From positions 248,001 through 312,000 of the forward strand of contig JAPFFF010000032.1 in NCBI GenBank assembly GCA_039105265.1: a DNA stretch of 64,000 nucleotides, given 5' to 3'. Positions 1-10,925 of this stretch are shown piece after piece. The DNA is from Tritrichomonas musculus (lineage: Eukaryota; Parabasalia; Tritrichomonadida; Tritrichomonadidae). Under the pieces are notes generated by a model, which saw only the letters and a list, made by a program, of their open reading frames with translations, was not told where the DNA came from and searched no databases. Every line of letters begins with the position of its first letter. Position 1 is the stretch's first letter. The translations under genes were made by a program, and so were the position numbers.

Positions 1-228
1 CTATAATTATATTTGCAAAAACGATTCTGCTGAAGAGGCAAATCACAGGTAAAATGCAAACAACCAAATATGCATTCAAATATGATTTTTTAGAAAATCT
101 GTAGAAAAAAGAAATAGATGAGTAAACACACACACACACACACAATATACTTTTACATTACCACTAAATTATATATAATTCTAAAACAAATCAAATTTAC
201 ATTACAATAAATAATATAGATATATATA
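1..228. repeat. AT-rich flank with (CA)n microsatellite
   Basis: A CA dinucleotide run of about 20 bp lies near 126-145. The rest is AT-rich 3' flank of the minus-strand phosphodiesterase gene. No gene is seen here. Confidence 0.7.
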
Positions 229-2878
229 TTAAGTTTCTGTTTCTTTTTCTTTTTGAATCTGTTTTTTACCGTATTCCTCCCATTGTCTTTTATTATCTTC
301 CATCTGAAGCTTAAAATCAGCTAAATCAGGAACCATTGTTTGTAATAATTTGTACATTGGAGCGACAATTCCAGTGTAAAAAGAAATTTCAATGGCCCAA
401 AGTGAAGTAACGCCATCCTTAAAATCACCGACATCAGAAAATTTTGTTAATTCGACATTAATTTCTTTTTCCTTTTCTGATTGATTTTTATATTCATCAA
501 GCAAACCTTGACCGAATTGAAAAGCGACGTCGAAAGTTCTTGTAGTATTTGCCACATTTCCACATTTGATTAGAAACTGAGCGAGAGTTAGTTGGTGTAG
601 TTCATTTCCGAATTCAAAACGATTATAAATAGCCTTAAAATTTTCAATAAATTCAAAATGTCTAACCATATCGGTAGCAACGATAGAATTCACAAAAAAG
701 TTCCAAAAAGTAGGATTATCATTTCCTTCATAAATTGGAGAATTTTGAAGAATTTGAATAGCTCTAGTTGCATGATATCTCTCAAGTGGACTTTGTTCTC
801 CAAAAGTGTAAAAAATGCTTGTTTTTGCCTTCAAATGAAAGGTGGTATTCAAACCTTTATGGCCGATGTCGTGACAAAGAGACGCCATTAAAAGTGCAGC
901 TATTTGAATTGGCCTGAAATACCTTCTCATTCTTCCTCTTAACAAACAGCTATATATAAACTGCGTGGTGTCAACAGCATGATGCAAATTGTGAAAAGGA
1001 TTTGGGTTTTCTAAGTAAGCTTCACGAATTGACAAAATAGCTGTCAAAAAGTCAGAAGGTTCAACGATTTTCATGGATGTTAATAAATCAAGATTCTCGA
1101 ACATCTTTACTACAATGCCAACAAGATGGACTTCATTAAACTTCTTCACAGAAAAAAGTTTGGCCGATATTTCAGCATCGACCAAATTAAGATTCAAATA
1201 TTCATTATGGCGAGTTACATGAGTCTCTTTCACTGGCTCGTTTTGTAACTTGTGGTTTTTATATAGGCAAATAATATTCGGTGCGAAATACTGAAGCAAT
1301 GACTCATAGTTTATTGTCACCGATTCCCCAGCGAAAACGAGAAAAACACTCGGAAAATCAATTGGAAAAACAATGACATGCGTGAAGAAAGGGAAGAAGT
1401 TTGTGATGCTTGAAGAACAATACGGAGAAGAGGTAAACTTATCAATTAAAGAAGGATTTTCTTGCACATTTGAAGCATAATTCATGAAGGGATCTGAAAA
1501 TTCTATATTACCTTCTTTAACGTCTTTTCCATGCATAAAAATTGAATAACTATCTTTGCTTTTTTCGTGACGAAAGAGACAAAAAGTTGTCATCGATATC
1601 AAATCACAAACCATCGTCAAAAGTGAAAGAAATGGATTCTCATTCTGCATGGCAGTTGTTGTGATATCGAAGACGTTTCGAAGTGATACTCCACAATTTC
1701 GGTTATCGGTTATTTCTTGTTTAGTTGACTCAATTTCAATTGAATAAAAAATCGCTGTCAAACACGAGTTCATTATTGATTTATGAATCTCATCAGCTGA
1801 ACAGCAATTGAAGCAGAAAATTGCAATTTTATCATCATGAGCAAACAACAATGAATGGTTAACCGTTATTATCAATTTAAACAAGGCCGATATTTTGGCC
1901 TCATCAGTTTCAGCGATCAAGTTTTCTCTACTAAAAATGGCATTTGACGATTCATCCAAAAGAACTGATTTTTCAATTTTTTCACCATTGTGAAGCGTTA
2001 ATAACCGTTTCACAAAATTTCTTTGGTTCTTTGAATATATCGTCAACCATTCACAATTGAAAATATTATGAATGTCTTTCGCCATTTGTGAAATTGACTC
2101 ATTTCCATTATTGACCATTTTTTTATTCAATGAAGAAACGGTTTCTGTCAACTTTTTCAAGTTAACAATTGGCAGATTTTGAGGCGATTCACCAGAAGAT
2201 TCAATGCACTTTGGAAGAACAATTCCAAGTGAGATCGATATTGCTTCCAAGAACTCTATTTCATACTGATTGAATGAGTTTGATTGATTCTTGTCAGTCA
2301 TGGCTAGAACAGCGATTGCTTCTTTGTTGTTCATGAAGATCGGAAAGGCAGCAAAGCACTTGTTTAAACCCCACATGTCAATGACAGGATCAAAGCAATG
2401 ATTATCTTGCTGGCTCATTTTTTCAGTGATGTATTTTTTCTTCGTTTCAATGATCATCTTTGGAATCCCTGTGAAAGGATAATTTTTCTTCTTCATTTCT
2501 TCATTTTCAACTTCGAATGAATAAAATGAATTATCACCAACAATGAACAAATTAACGTCATTTGCTGCAGTAAAGTTGGTTATAACTTCAAATAAGTATG
2601 GAAGAAGAAGTTGAAGATTTTTTTTCGAAATGACTTCTCTTTGAAATGACGAAATGCTTCTTCTCAATTCAGCTTCTTTCATCAGATTCAAAAATCGAAG
2701 ATGCTCGTCAAAGAGAGGTCTGAGTAACTCAGAAAGAAAGATCGAAACAATTTGGTCTTCTGGAGAGAAATTCTTGTCGTCTCCCACTTTTTGAGAGATG
2801 AATGATTGTTGGATGACAATTCGGATTTAAAATAACGTCAACACGAAGAGATTCTGATAAACGAATTTGATTCTGCAT
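229..2878 (-). CDS. GAF-domain cyclic nucleotide phosphodiesterase (PDEase I family), atypical active site
   Basis: A minus-strand open frame of 852 codons ends at 229. The C-terminal third is a class I cyclic nucleotide phosphodiesterase domain, the family that hydrolyses cAMP or cGMP. Numbering from the first codon of the open frame at 2787, the signature PFHNLHHAVD puts the proton-donor His at 599 and the first metal His at 603. The second metal pair is LCHD at 639-640. Two otherwise near-invariant positions differ. The metal Asp of the usual ADxSN motif is Asn744 (KCGNVAN), and the substrate Gln of the QxxFxxF motif is Glu800. Residues about 40-500 look like GAF-type regulatory domains, an arrangement seen in human PDE2, 5, 6, 10 and 11. 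The open frame at 2787 begins with GTG. An ATG at 2878 opens a protein-like frame (MQNQIRLSES) that would join it if one base of the A5 run at 2788-2792 were extra. I therefore place the start at 2878 with one suspected slip. It is divergent from the coiled-coil gene at 3091. Confidence 0.85.
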
Positions 2879-3090
2879 GACAACTTCTTGAATAATCTAA
2901 TAGATGGTTCAAGTATATTTAAAAATTTTATAAACAGAAATATCATTGGAAGTCATATTGAGTATAAAATAAATTAAATGTTAATATTATCTTTAGATAA
3001 ATATACAATTCTAAAATTTTACGCCCTTTGAAATTCACCTTTGATAAATTTTAATGAAAACGTTACATTAAAAAATTTTAACGTTTATAT

Positions 3091-6000
3091 ATGTCTCAAA
3101 GAGTTTCTTCCAAATTAAGTTCAAGAAGTAGTTTTTCAGAAAGCGCATCTTCAGAATGCTCGCCCTATGCAGATGCACTTGCCACTAAACTTTTATCGCT
3201 TCACGAAGAAAATATTCAAATTGGAAAACAAAATCAAGAACTTTCAGCAAGGTTACACGAAGTTACAACTTACAATCAAGCTCTTGGACTCGACATTTAT
3301 AAACTTGATAACCAAATTAATGAACTCGAAGAAAAAATAGAATCTCATCGAGAGAAAACCAGCAAAATTTTACATCAAACCGAAGCTATGAATCGAAAAA
3401 CCGAAAAATGCAAAAACAATCTCAATCGAAACGAACAAATGTCAGAATTAGCCCAAAAATTTCAAGCGATATCTCATTTTAAAGAAAAAGCAGATAAAAA
3501 CGTACAAGAATTAGAAAGACTTTTCCAAGATCCAAACTATTTAAAAATTGCCGAATCTTTTGATGCAATCGCAGAAAAAATTCATTTTTTATATTGGAAT
3601 AATAACGAATTAAATGAACAAATTTCTATGCTTGAGAAAATGGTTTCTGATCATGAAGACGAAAACAGAGCTCATTTTACAAGTAGTTGGGAAGAAAGAA
3701 GGATCGATAAAAATATTTCAAGTCAAAACGATGAAAACGATAATAAAGATGGAAACAAATCCGAGTCGCCCAAAAGTGGAGCTTCTTTACGTATAAATCT
3801 GAAGAAACGCTCTTCTAAACCAAATACTGATCAAAATACTAATAATTGTAAATACCCCGATGCAAAGAACGACGAAACAGAAGGAGAATGTGGAGCTTTG
3901 CAAGTACAAAGCGATGCCTCCAAAAAGAATGAATACTTTATGTCGTCTGATTCTATCGAAAAAGAGATTCAACGTAAAATGAAGAATAAAGCAATTAATC
4001 CCAAATCAAAAAACGCTAACGAAAACAATCCAAATCAACCAGGACAACCAATGCACGAATCCCAAGAGAAATCAAATATACGAAAACGAAGGAAAGGAAA
4101 AAAGTCACCAAAAATACATAAAAATCAGAATGCAGAAATAAATGAATATGATAATGGATACGATATGAACGAATATGACGACCAAAATCAAAATAAAACT
4201 CAAATTCATTTTACCACTCCAAAGGCTTCACCAAGGAAACGCCGGAAAGGCAAAAAACGATCAAATCCCAATAATATTAATGATGAAGAAGAAAACGAAG
4301 ACGAAAATCCCAATCAATATCCATCTCCCATTTCAAAATCTAGTTCAACTACTTACTCAAAAAGTTCCTCAAAATCAGTACATTCAGACAAATCAAACCA
4401 AGCGCAGAGCCCAAATTCATGCCAATTAAACGATACAAGCAGCAATCTTGCAGATTCTAGCAATTCAAATCATTCAAATAAAACAGACAATAACGATGAT
4501 CTTCCACAGATCAAACTTGTTCATTCCAATTCTAAAGCATCAGTTCAAAATATGAGTGAAGGAAACAGTTTTTATTCAAATGGAAAACGAGCCAAGCATA
4601 AAAAGCAAGATATAGATAAAACCCAAGCCAATCAAATTAAAGTTTCAGATAGTGAATATGATTATTACGAAAGCGAACCCCCACCGAATCCTAAGAAAGG
4701 AGTAGTTCGTGTATCAAAAAATGATTCAGAATATGAGTATGAATATTACGATCCTGATGACCAAAACGAAGTAGCAGATGATGAAAACGAATATGATTTT
4801 GTTGAAGAGTTCACAGCTCCTCCCAAAGTAATAATTAGTAAACCCAAAGATGCGATTGACAGAAAGAATTCCAGAAACGAACCCCAAGTTGTAATAAACT
4901 ATACAGAAGGCGAATACCATCAACTTGTCTTTTCAAAACCAGAACCATATAAACCCAATTCCGATGATGATGAAACGATAATTAATCTTCATCCCAAATA
5001 CCAAGAAGAAGAGGAAGAAAACGAACAAAATGACAAATCAGAGTACCTATATATTAAAAAGTCTGAGAAAATCATCAAAGAAGACGAAGAACGTGCCAGA
5101 CGAAGACAATTTGTCCCAAAAACGATAAAACCGAAAAAGAGTCGTGATGAGCTTCGCAAAGAGAGGAACGAAGCCCTAGATGAAGAGCAGATCAAGAAAT
5201 ATGAAGAAAACGCTCTTCGTTTTGCATTAGAAGAAGAACTCATTGAAAAAGAGAAGAAAATTAACGAAGAATCGAAAATAAAAGACGAAGAAGAACTTTT
5301 TCTTAAAAACACGTTAAAATTTTTACATGCACACAAGAAGAAGAAGCGAGAAAAGTGCGAAAAGATGAAAGATGAAGAAGAACGAAATTACAGAGAAAAC
5401 AAAGAATATGAAAAGTTTTATTTTCACAAAGTTAACGAAATCATTAAAATGAGAGAAGAAAGAGAAATGAGAAAAGAAATTGAAGAAGAGAAAGAAACTT
5501 ATATAAAGACAGAAATTAGAAAGAAAGCGAAGAAAAGAATTGAAATTAGAAAGAAAGAGGAAGAAGACAAGAAAGAAAAAGAAAACCTTCAAAAAAAGTC
5601 CAAAAAAGAAGCAGAAGACAAATTAAATGAAGAAAAAAGATTGAAAGCAAGAAAACTTAAAGAAGAAGAATTAGAAAAATTAAAAAATATAGAAAAAGTC
5701 GAAAATGAATTAAAGAAGCGTGACAAACAAAGAAAAGAAGAATTACTCGAAGAAACAAAAATCAAAGAACAACAAAAATTGGAAGAATTAAGAAAGAAGC
5801 AAGAAATTGAAGAAAAAGAAAGAAAAGAGAAAGAAAGAATCGTTATCGAAGAAATGGCCAGAAGGAAAAGAGAAAAAGAAGAAAAAGAGAAAGAAGAAAA
5901 AGAGAGAGATAAATTAAAACATGCCAAAGAAGTCCAACAATTGAAGAACAAAATTGCAAAATATAGAGAAATGAAAGAGAAAGAGAAACATGAAAACGAA

Positions 6001-9000
6001 GAAGATAAAAATAGAGAAAAAGAAGTCCAACAGATAAAGAAAAAACTTCGTGAAAAAAGAAGAAAAGATAGAGAATTAAGAGAGAAAGAAAAAAGAGAAC
6101 GTGAGAAAAAAGAAAAAGAACTTAGAGAATTATATGAAGGCCTTTTCGATGTCCCTGTAAAACGAATCTTCGATAAAGAGGACGAAGATAAAACTAATGA
6201 AAATGACGATGAAAATGCTTGCTTTAGAAATTCTAAACTTGGCAACGATAGAGATGGATTCATGAGCGATAGTGGAATGATGTCTACAAGCGACAGCATG
6301 ACTGAATTAGACGTTGCTGCAGCCGTTTCTTTGGAAGAAGAAAAGCTCGCCAATCTTCATGATAAAAGTTCTCATTCACACTCAAATTGCAGGCGAGTTA
6401 AAGTGAAGAAAAACAAAGGAAAAAACGGAAACGATTCAGAGTACGAGTATGAATACGAATACGAATATGACTACGATAACGATGAAGATAATAATAATAA
6501 AGCTAAATCAAAGTCCAAGTCTAACTTTAATGAAGGAAGCGAATCTGACTCGGAAGCAATCATTTTAAGAACAAAAAATGGAAGCAATAATGATGATGAT
6601 CCAATTAATGAATCAGAAGCTGAAAAAATCGCCTTCCAAGAACAGAAAGAGCTTCAAGAAATGCTCCAACAAATGGACAAACAGAAAAACAAAAGCAAAA
6701 GTAAAAACAAGAACAAAAACGGAACTTCATACGATTCATCATCAACGTCAAGATTTGAAAGTGACAGTTCCATTGAGAAAATACAACGAAGCAAAAGCAA
6801 TGCTAATGATGATAATAATGATGAATCAGCTCTTAACTACAGATATAACAGAAAAAACAATTCTAATGGCGATGAAATCATCGAGTATAGCGATGATGAC
6901 TTTCCAAAGCGAAAGTTGAACATTAAAGTTAGAACGGACAAAGACAAAAACAAAGAAGATGACAAAGATAAAAGCAAAAATAGTAAAAGTAAAGATAACT
7001 TAATCATTGGCACTGATCAACGTCCTTTAAGAAAGAAAAGAGCTGAAAAGCCAGAATTTGTTCCTGAATATTACAATGTTAAACAGAAGCCAAAGGCCAA
7101 GCCAATTATAGTTGGAACTGCCAAAAACAACAAAGAAAAGAAGGATAAAATGGGGAAAATTGTTGATCAAATTAAAAACCCAGGTTCACCAAAGCCTGTT
7201 TTAATTGAGAACTGTAAAATAAGACATCCAAAGCCAGTCGAGATGAGCATGAATGATTTTGAAGTCATTAAAACAAAAGAACAACTTCAGAAAGAAGCAG
7301 AAGAGAAAAAAGCTCGCGAAGAACGAGAAAGACTTCATCTTGAACGAGCCAAAAAGTTCAGGCATGCAATTGATGCAAATGGAAAAGAATACGAATATGA
7401 CTATGAATATGATTACGAATATGAAACGGAGAATGAAAACGACAAAAAAGAAAACAACAAACAAAAAGAAGAAGAAAAAGAAAAAGAAGAAGAAAAAACA
7501 GAGAAAAATAATGAAATTACTAAAGAAGATGATTTACATGCTACTTATAGAGATTCAACCGATTTTGTTAATGAACTTAGTAAAGATGTTGTTAATGCAA
7601 AGAAAGTTGTCAAAGAGACAACCGATGCTTTGAAGCATCGTGAAGAAGAAGAAGAAAACATGAAGAAGAAGACAAACATGAAATTCATCATGAAAGATGG
7701 CGTCTTAATTGAAGAAGAAGAAGAAACAAACGAGCCAAACAACAAAGATCGCCCAAAAGCAAAGAAAGTTCGAACTGGCAGAAAAATCAAGAAATCGCCA
7801 TCAAGCGCTGAAAGCAGCACAAATAACAATAACAACAACACAAATAATAACGCTGGAATTAGAAGACAAAAGTCTGTAACTTTTGTAAATAATCCAAACG
7901 ATACTGCTGACAATGAGAATCAGATCAGTTTTGGCCCTTCTTTGGGCAAGAATGGAAGCAAGACTCCACAGAAAAGAATTAACAACTCTGCAAGAAGGCA
8001 GAGAAACTCGCCTGGATCACCAATTGTAGACCCGACAATGTCGCCAAACTCAAAGAAGAGACTGTCAACAAGGCGACACTTCAGGGAAACGTCAGGCGAC
8101 AACAACAACGAAGAGGAAGACATCGTCTATGATGATGAATATGAAGAAGATGAAGAAGGTGTCAAAAATCACAACAACAACCTTCTCGTTGAAATAGATT
8201 CACGACCAGACACGCCCAGAAAACCAACAGCAGCAGCAACGAATAAAGAAGGCGACGCTGAAGGTAATGAAGAAGCTATTAAAAATGTCCCTGGTCTTGA
8301 TCTCAACAGTATTCGTAACACTGCATTCAATGACAATGAATACGAATACGAGTACGAGTATGAATGCGACAGCAACGGGAAAGATGATGATGAAGCACGC
8401 ACTATTCATTTCAAGATCCAAGACAACAAGAACGATTCAGTTGAAGATTTCACCGAGAATGAGAAAATCTTTGATTCTCGCTACAACTTCAAGCTTCATG
8501 ATCTTGTCAAGCGAGTTCGTGAAGACGCAGCCACTCTTTCCAACGAGGATCTTCAAGAGCTTCTTGCGAAGATCAATGCCGAGATAGACGCACAAAATAA
8601 ATCGAATGAAAAACTAGAAGAAAAGTTGCATGAACTTGAAAAGGTACGTGACCACAAGATCCCTAAAACTCTGACATTTCACAATGAAAAAGATCAAGTT
8701 TCATTTGAGCCGATTGATTTCAGTTCGAATTTCATTGTTCAAGAGTGTCAGACAGAAGTGACAAACGAGTTCTTAGAGAACGTTGACAACACGTTAAGCA
8801 AGCAAAACAAAGAAAAACAAGAAATGATCAACGTTCAGAAACGAATTGAAGCAGCCCAACAACAAGTCGTTTCAACGGATGCTCAAATTAAAGCTGCCGA
8901 GAAATTGACAGTTGAAAAGAAGCAGTCCATTGAAAACTTGAAGAAAGAAATATTGAAAGTAAAAGAAGAAATTGACCACTTGAATTATGATACTACTCAA

Positions 9001-9597
9001 GATGACGCCCAAGCTAAACAATGTGAAATTGAAATTGAAAAATTGGAGACACAAGTTAAGCAATCCCAACAAAAGTTAGAAAAAGTGTCTCACACAATTG
9101 AAGAGTTGCAGAGAAAATTGCAAGAAATGATCAATTATAGAGCTGTTCTTGAGGCGGAATTAAATGATATGTACAACAGAGAAAAACCAGAAGTTAGAAA
9201 GTTAATTGAAGATGTTAGAAATACTAAACAAAGTACTGAAGATGCACAGACCAAAATGAATCAGTTAACAAAAAGAATTTCTTCAAGAAGAGAAGAATTA
9301 ATCAAATTGAAGAATTCACAAGATAAGAAAAAGAATGAAGATTTGAAAATTTTAAAGGAAAAGTTGACAAGAAGAGTGAATAAATGGACAAAGCTGAATA
9401 GCACTGATTCTTTGGATCTTAACGGATTGAAGGAATTCTCTGTATCAATGGCAACTCAAAGAGAAAAGGCCAAAAATGATGTTTATAAAAATATGAGGAT
9501 GATTTGGGCAAAGGAAGAAGAAGTCTCTTCTTTATCTAAATATGCTGAACTACTTGATTCAATGTTGACAGAATATAATAAGCAAAACACTGTGTAA
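3091..9597 (+). CDS. Giant charged coiled-coil protein with EY-rich repeats
   Basis: This 2,168-residue protein starts at an ATG and matches no named family that I recognise. Residues about 25-180 and 1,840-2,168 have heptad-like coiled-coil character. Residues about 640-1,010 are an almost uninterrupted K/E/R-rich helix. The linkers are rich in N, S, D and K and low in complexity. Four alternating Glu-Tyr tracts (EYEYEYEY type) sit near residues 546, 1,117, 1,433 and 1,749. There is no signal peptide or membrane segment. This is consistent with a cytoskeletal or scaffold protein, but that is inference. Its last 255 codons and 3' flank are duplicated at 36,963-37,985. Codon usage is AT-rich like its neighbours. 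Long antisense Ser/Phe-rich frames across it are shadows of the K/E-rich reading frame. Confidence 0.8.
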   Translation: MSQRVSSKLSSRSSFSESASSECSPYADALATKLLSLHEENIQIGKQNQELSARLHEVTTYNQALGLDIYKLDNQINELEEKIESHREKTSKILHQTEAMNRKTEKCKNNLNRNEQMSELAQKFQAISHFKEKADKNVQELERLFQDPNYLKIAESFDAIAEKIHFLYWNNNELNEQISMLEKMVSDHEDENRAHFTSSWEERRIDKNISSQNDENDNKDGNKSESPKSGASLRINLKKRSSKPNTDQNTNNCKYPDAKNDETEGECGALQVQSDASKKNEYFMSSDSIEKEIQRKMKNKAINPKSKNANENNPNQPGQPMHESQEKSNIRKRRKGKKSPKIHKNQNAEINEYDNGYDMNEYDDQNQNKTQIHFTTPKASPRKRRKGKKRSNPNNINDEEENEDENPNQYPSPISKSSSTTYSKSSSKSVHSDKSNQAQSPNSCQLNDTSSNLADSSNSNHSNKTDNNDDLPQIKLVHSNSKASVQNMSEGNSFYSNGKRAKHKKQDIDKTQANQIKVSDSEYDYYESEPPPNPKKGVVRVSKNDSEYEYEYYDPDDQNEVADDENEYDFVEEFTAPPKVIISKPKDAIDRKNSRNEPQVVINYTEGEYHQLVFSKPEPYKPNSDDDETIINLHPKYQEEEEENEQNDKSEYLYIKKSEKIIKEDEERARRRQFVPKTIKPKKSRDELRKERNEALDEEQIKKYEENALRFALEEELIEKEKKINEESKIKDEEELFLKNTLKFLHAHKKKKREKCEKMKDEEERNYRENKEYEKFYFHKVNEIIKMREEREMRKEIEEEKETYIKTEIRKKAKKRIEIRKKEEEDKKEKENLQKKSKKEAEDKLNEEKRLKARKLKEEELEKLKNIEKVENELKKRDKQRKEELLEETKIKEQQKLEELRKKQEIEEKERKEKERIVIEEMARRKREKEEKEKEEKERDKLKHAKEVQQLKNKIAKYREMKEKEKHENEEDKNREKEVQQIKKKLREKRRKDRELREKEKREREKKEKELRELYEGLFDVPVKRIFDKEDEDKTNENDDENACFRNSKLGNDRDGFMSDSGMMSTSDSMTELDVAAAVSLEEEKLANLHDKSSHSHSNCRRVKVKKNKGKNGNDSEYEYEYEYEYDYDNDEDNNNKAKSKSKSNFNEGSESDSEAIILRTKNGSNNDDDPINESEAEKIAFQEQKELQEMLQQMDKQKNKSKSKNKNKNGTSYDSSSTSRFESDSSIEKIQRSKSNANDDNNDESALNYRYNRKNNSNGDEIIEYSDDDFPKRKLNIKVRTDKDKNKEDDKDKSKNSKSKDNLIIGTDQRPLRKKRAEKPEFVPEYYNVKQKPKAKPIIVGTAKNNKEKKDKMGKIVDQIKNPGSPKPVLIENCKIRHPKPVEMSMNDFEVIKTKEQLQKEAEEKKAREERERLHLERAKKFRHAIDANGKEYEYDYEYDYEYETENENDKKENNKQKEEEKEKEEEKTEKNNEITKEDDLHATYRDSTDFVNELSKDVVNAKKVVKETTDALKHREEEEENMKKKTNMKFIMKDGVLIEEEEETNEPNNKDRPKAKKVRTGRKIKKSPSSAESSTNNNNNNTNNNAGIRRQKSVTFVNNPNDTADNENQISFGPSLGKNGSKTPQKRINNSARRQRNSPGSPIVDPTMSPNSKKRLSTRRHFRETSGDNNNEEEDIVYDDEYEEDEEGVKNHNNNLLVEIDSRPDTPRKPTAAATNKEGDAEGNEEAIKNVPGLDLNSIRNTAFNDNEYEYEYEYECDSNGKDDDEARTIHFKIQDNKNDSVEDFTENEKIFDSRYNFKLHDLVKRVREDAATLSNEDLQELLAKINAEIDAQNKSNEKLEEKLHELEKVRDHKIPKTLTFHNEKDQVSFEPIDFSSNFIVQECQTEVTNEFLENVDNTLSKQNKEKQEMINVQKRIEAAQQQVVSTDAQIKAAEKLTVEKKQSIENLKKEILKVKEEIDHLNYDTTQDDAQAKQCEIEIEKLETQVKQSQQKLEKVSHTIEELQRKLQEMINYRAVLEAELNDMYNREKPEVRKLIEDVRNTKQSTEDAQTKMNQLTKRISSRREELIKLKNSQDKKKNEDLKILKEKLTRRVNKWTKLNSTDSLDLNGLKEFSVSMATQREKAKNDVYKNMRMIWAKEEEVSSLSKYAELLDSMLTEYNKQNTV

Positions 9598-9965
9598 TTT
9601 ATTTATATGTTTTTTTATTTAAAAAAATTATAGTATATAAATATTATTCTTATGTTATTGCTTTTTTTATAAACTGGTACGCAAATTGTAAACCTTTCAA
9701 TTTTGAGAATATGGTTCAAAATTCAAAAGAAATTTCAATGCTATAAACTTTTTGAAAAGTTTAAAATTTGCGTACCAGTATACTTTAAAGTTAACTAATA
9801 AAAATATGATTGAACTGAAATCTAACTTTTTCAGATGCAATCAACCTTTTCAAAATATCAGAGTTTTTATGGTAAATATCTCTTGGCAACATAATTTCCC
9901 ATCTGTATATATGTTTATTGCTGATAATGCTTAAAAATAGCAAAACTGTCTTTTCTGATTTTTCA
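8831..9965 (+). repeat. Segmental duplication, copy 1 (3' end of coiled-coil gene)
   Basis: This stretch covers the last 255 codons of the giant coiled-coil gene and about 370 bp of downstream DNA. It is repeated in the same orientation at 36,963-37,985. The two differ by a handful of substitutions; only three amino acids differ in the coding part. Copy 1 also carries a 109-bp MITE that copy 2 lacks. Confidence 0.93.
9672..9780. mobile_element. 109-bp Tc1/mariner-type MITE with TA target duplication
   Basis: The ends are inverted repeats, ACTGGTACGCAAATT and AATTTGCGTACCAGT. TA dinucleotides flank the element at 9670-9671 and 9781-9782. The duplicated copy of this locus shows the empty site with a single TA at 37,800-37,801. 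This proves the insertion boundaries and the TA target preference typical of Tc1/mariner. It has no coding capacity. Confidence 0.88.
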
Positions 9966-10197
9966 ACTTTTAATATAAAAGATAATTTGAAAACCTGTTT
10001 TTTTAATAAGGCGAAATTCAATAAAAATTGACCAATAAAATTAAAAAATAATAATAATAAAATTAAAATTGTTTAAGAAACTTATCATATATTATACAAA
10101 ATCTTTTATTTCTGATAAGAATTAATTCTTTTTTGGCATATTAGGCTCTGGTGTGCATTTGATGAAACTTGCCTTGACGAAAATGTCTATTTTTAAC
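9966..10197. other. AT-rich intergenic DNA
   Basis: This lies between the end of the duplicated segment and the broken LRR gene. No gene or repeat is recognised. Confidence 0.6.
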
Positions 10198-10925
10198 CTA
10201 AAATGAACGGATAGATCTCAACCCATACCTAACCAACTTTTTACCAATTTTATACATTCCATATGCTGCACTTGATAGCATCATCCATTCAGCCATATCC
10301 AAACTTGGATCTGGTGGTGGTGCGCTTGGAAACAAAAGTTTACATGCAAAAAAGCACAATGCTCCAACGGTTCCACCACCTCCAATCCATTTCAATACTG
10401 ATGTTCCTTCATTATTTTCCGTTAAAGCGGTGAGTTGAATATCAACATCAACCTTTTCAATATAATTTTTTACAATAATCAAATGCATTTGATGATATGA
10501 TTTTAATATTTGATGGAATAGAATATTTTTCAACGTCACGACATGCAAATAATAAAATGTCAAATTCATCGTTTTTTTCGTCACTTTTACCAAGTAAAAT
10601 TTTGTCATCTTTTAATATGAATTGACCATTTAATGGTGAAATTGTAATTTTTGTTAATTCTTTAACGTCATCACACCAATCTTCTTTTAATTCTTTCAAA
10701 TTTGCTGGCAAATAAATTTCTTTAATTAATGTATGACAAAATGCTCTTAATTCAATTCTTTTCAAATTTGAAACTGTAGGAATGACGACTTTTTTTAAAG
10801 ATTTACCTTTGAAAAAAAGCATTTTTTGATATTATTGAAACTTTTGATGGAATAAATATTTCATCAATATCTAAAGATGCAAACGCAAAATCTTCGATAA
10901 TTTGTAAATTTGAATCTGTTGGAAT
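10198..10925 (-). pseudogene. BspA-like LRR membrane protein, 3' fragment
   Basis: Read on the minus strand, three abutting frames encode BspA-type leucine-rich repeats (IPSNIKIISSNAFDYC and similar). They end in a hydrophobic segment (GGGGTVGALCFFACKLLF) and a short basic tail, the usual layout of trichomonad surface BspA proteins. The frame changes once at an A7 run (plus coordinates about 10,812-10,818) and once at a T6 run (10,466-10,471). Both shifts look like single-base slips. The 5' end is lost at about 10,921-10,926, where the sequence becomes part of the Cys-rich gene on the opposite strand. It is either a decayed gene end joined by rearrangement, or a fragment made worse by assembly indels. 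Confidence 0.75.

Noticed and set aside
5589-6353. Long Ser/Phe-rich minus-strand open frame (254 codons)
   Set aside because: It is the antisense of the K/E-rich coiled-coil reading frame. Low-complexity AAG/GAA codons leave the opposite strand free of stops.
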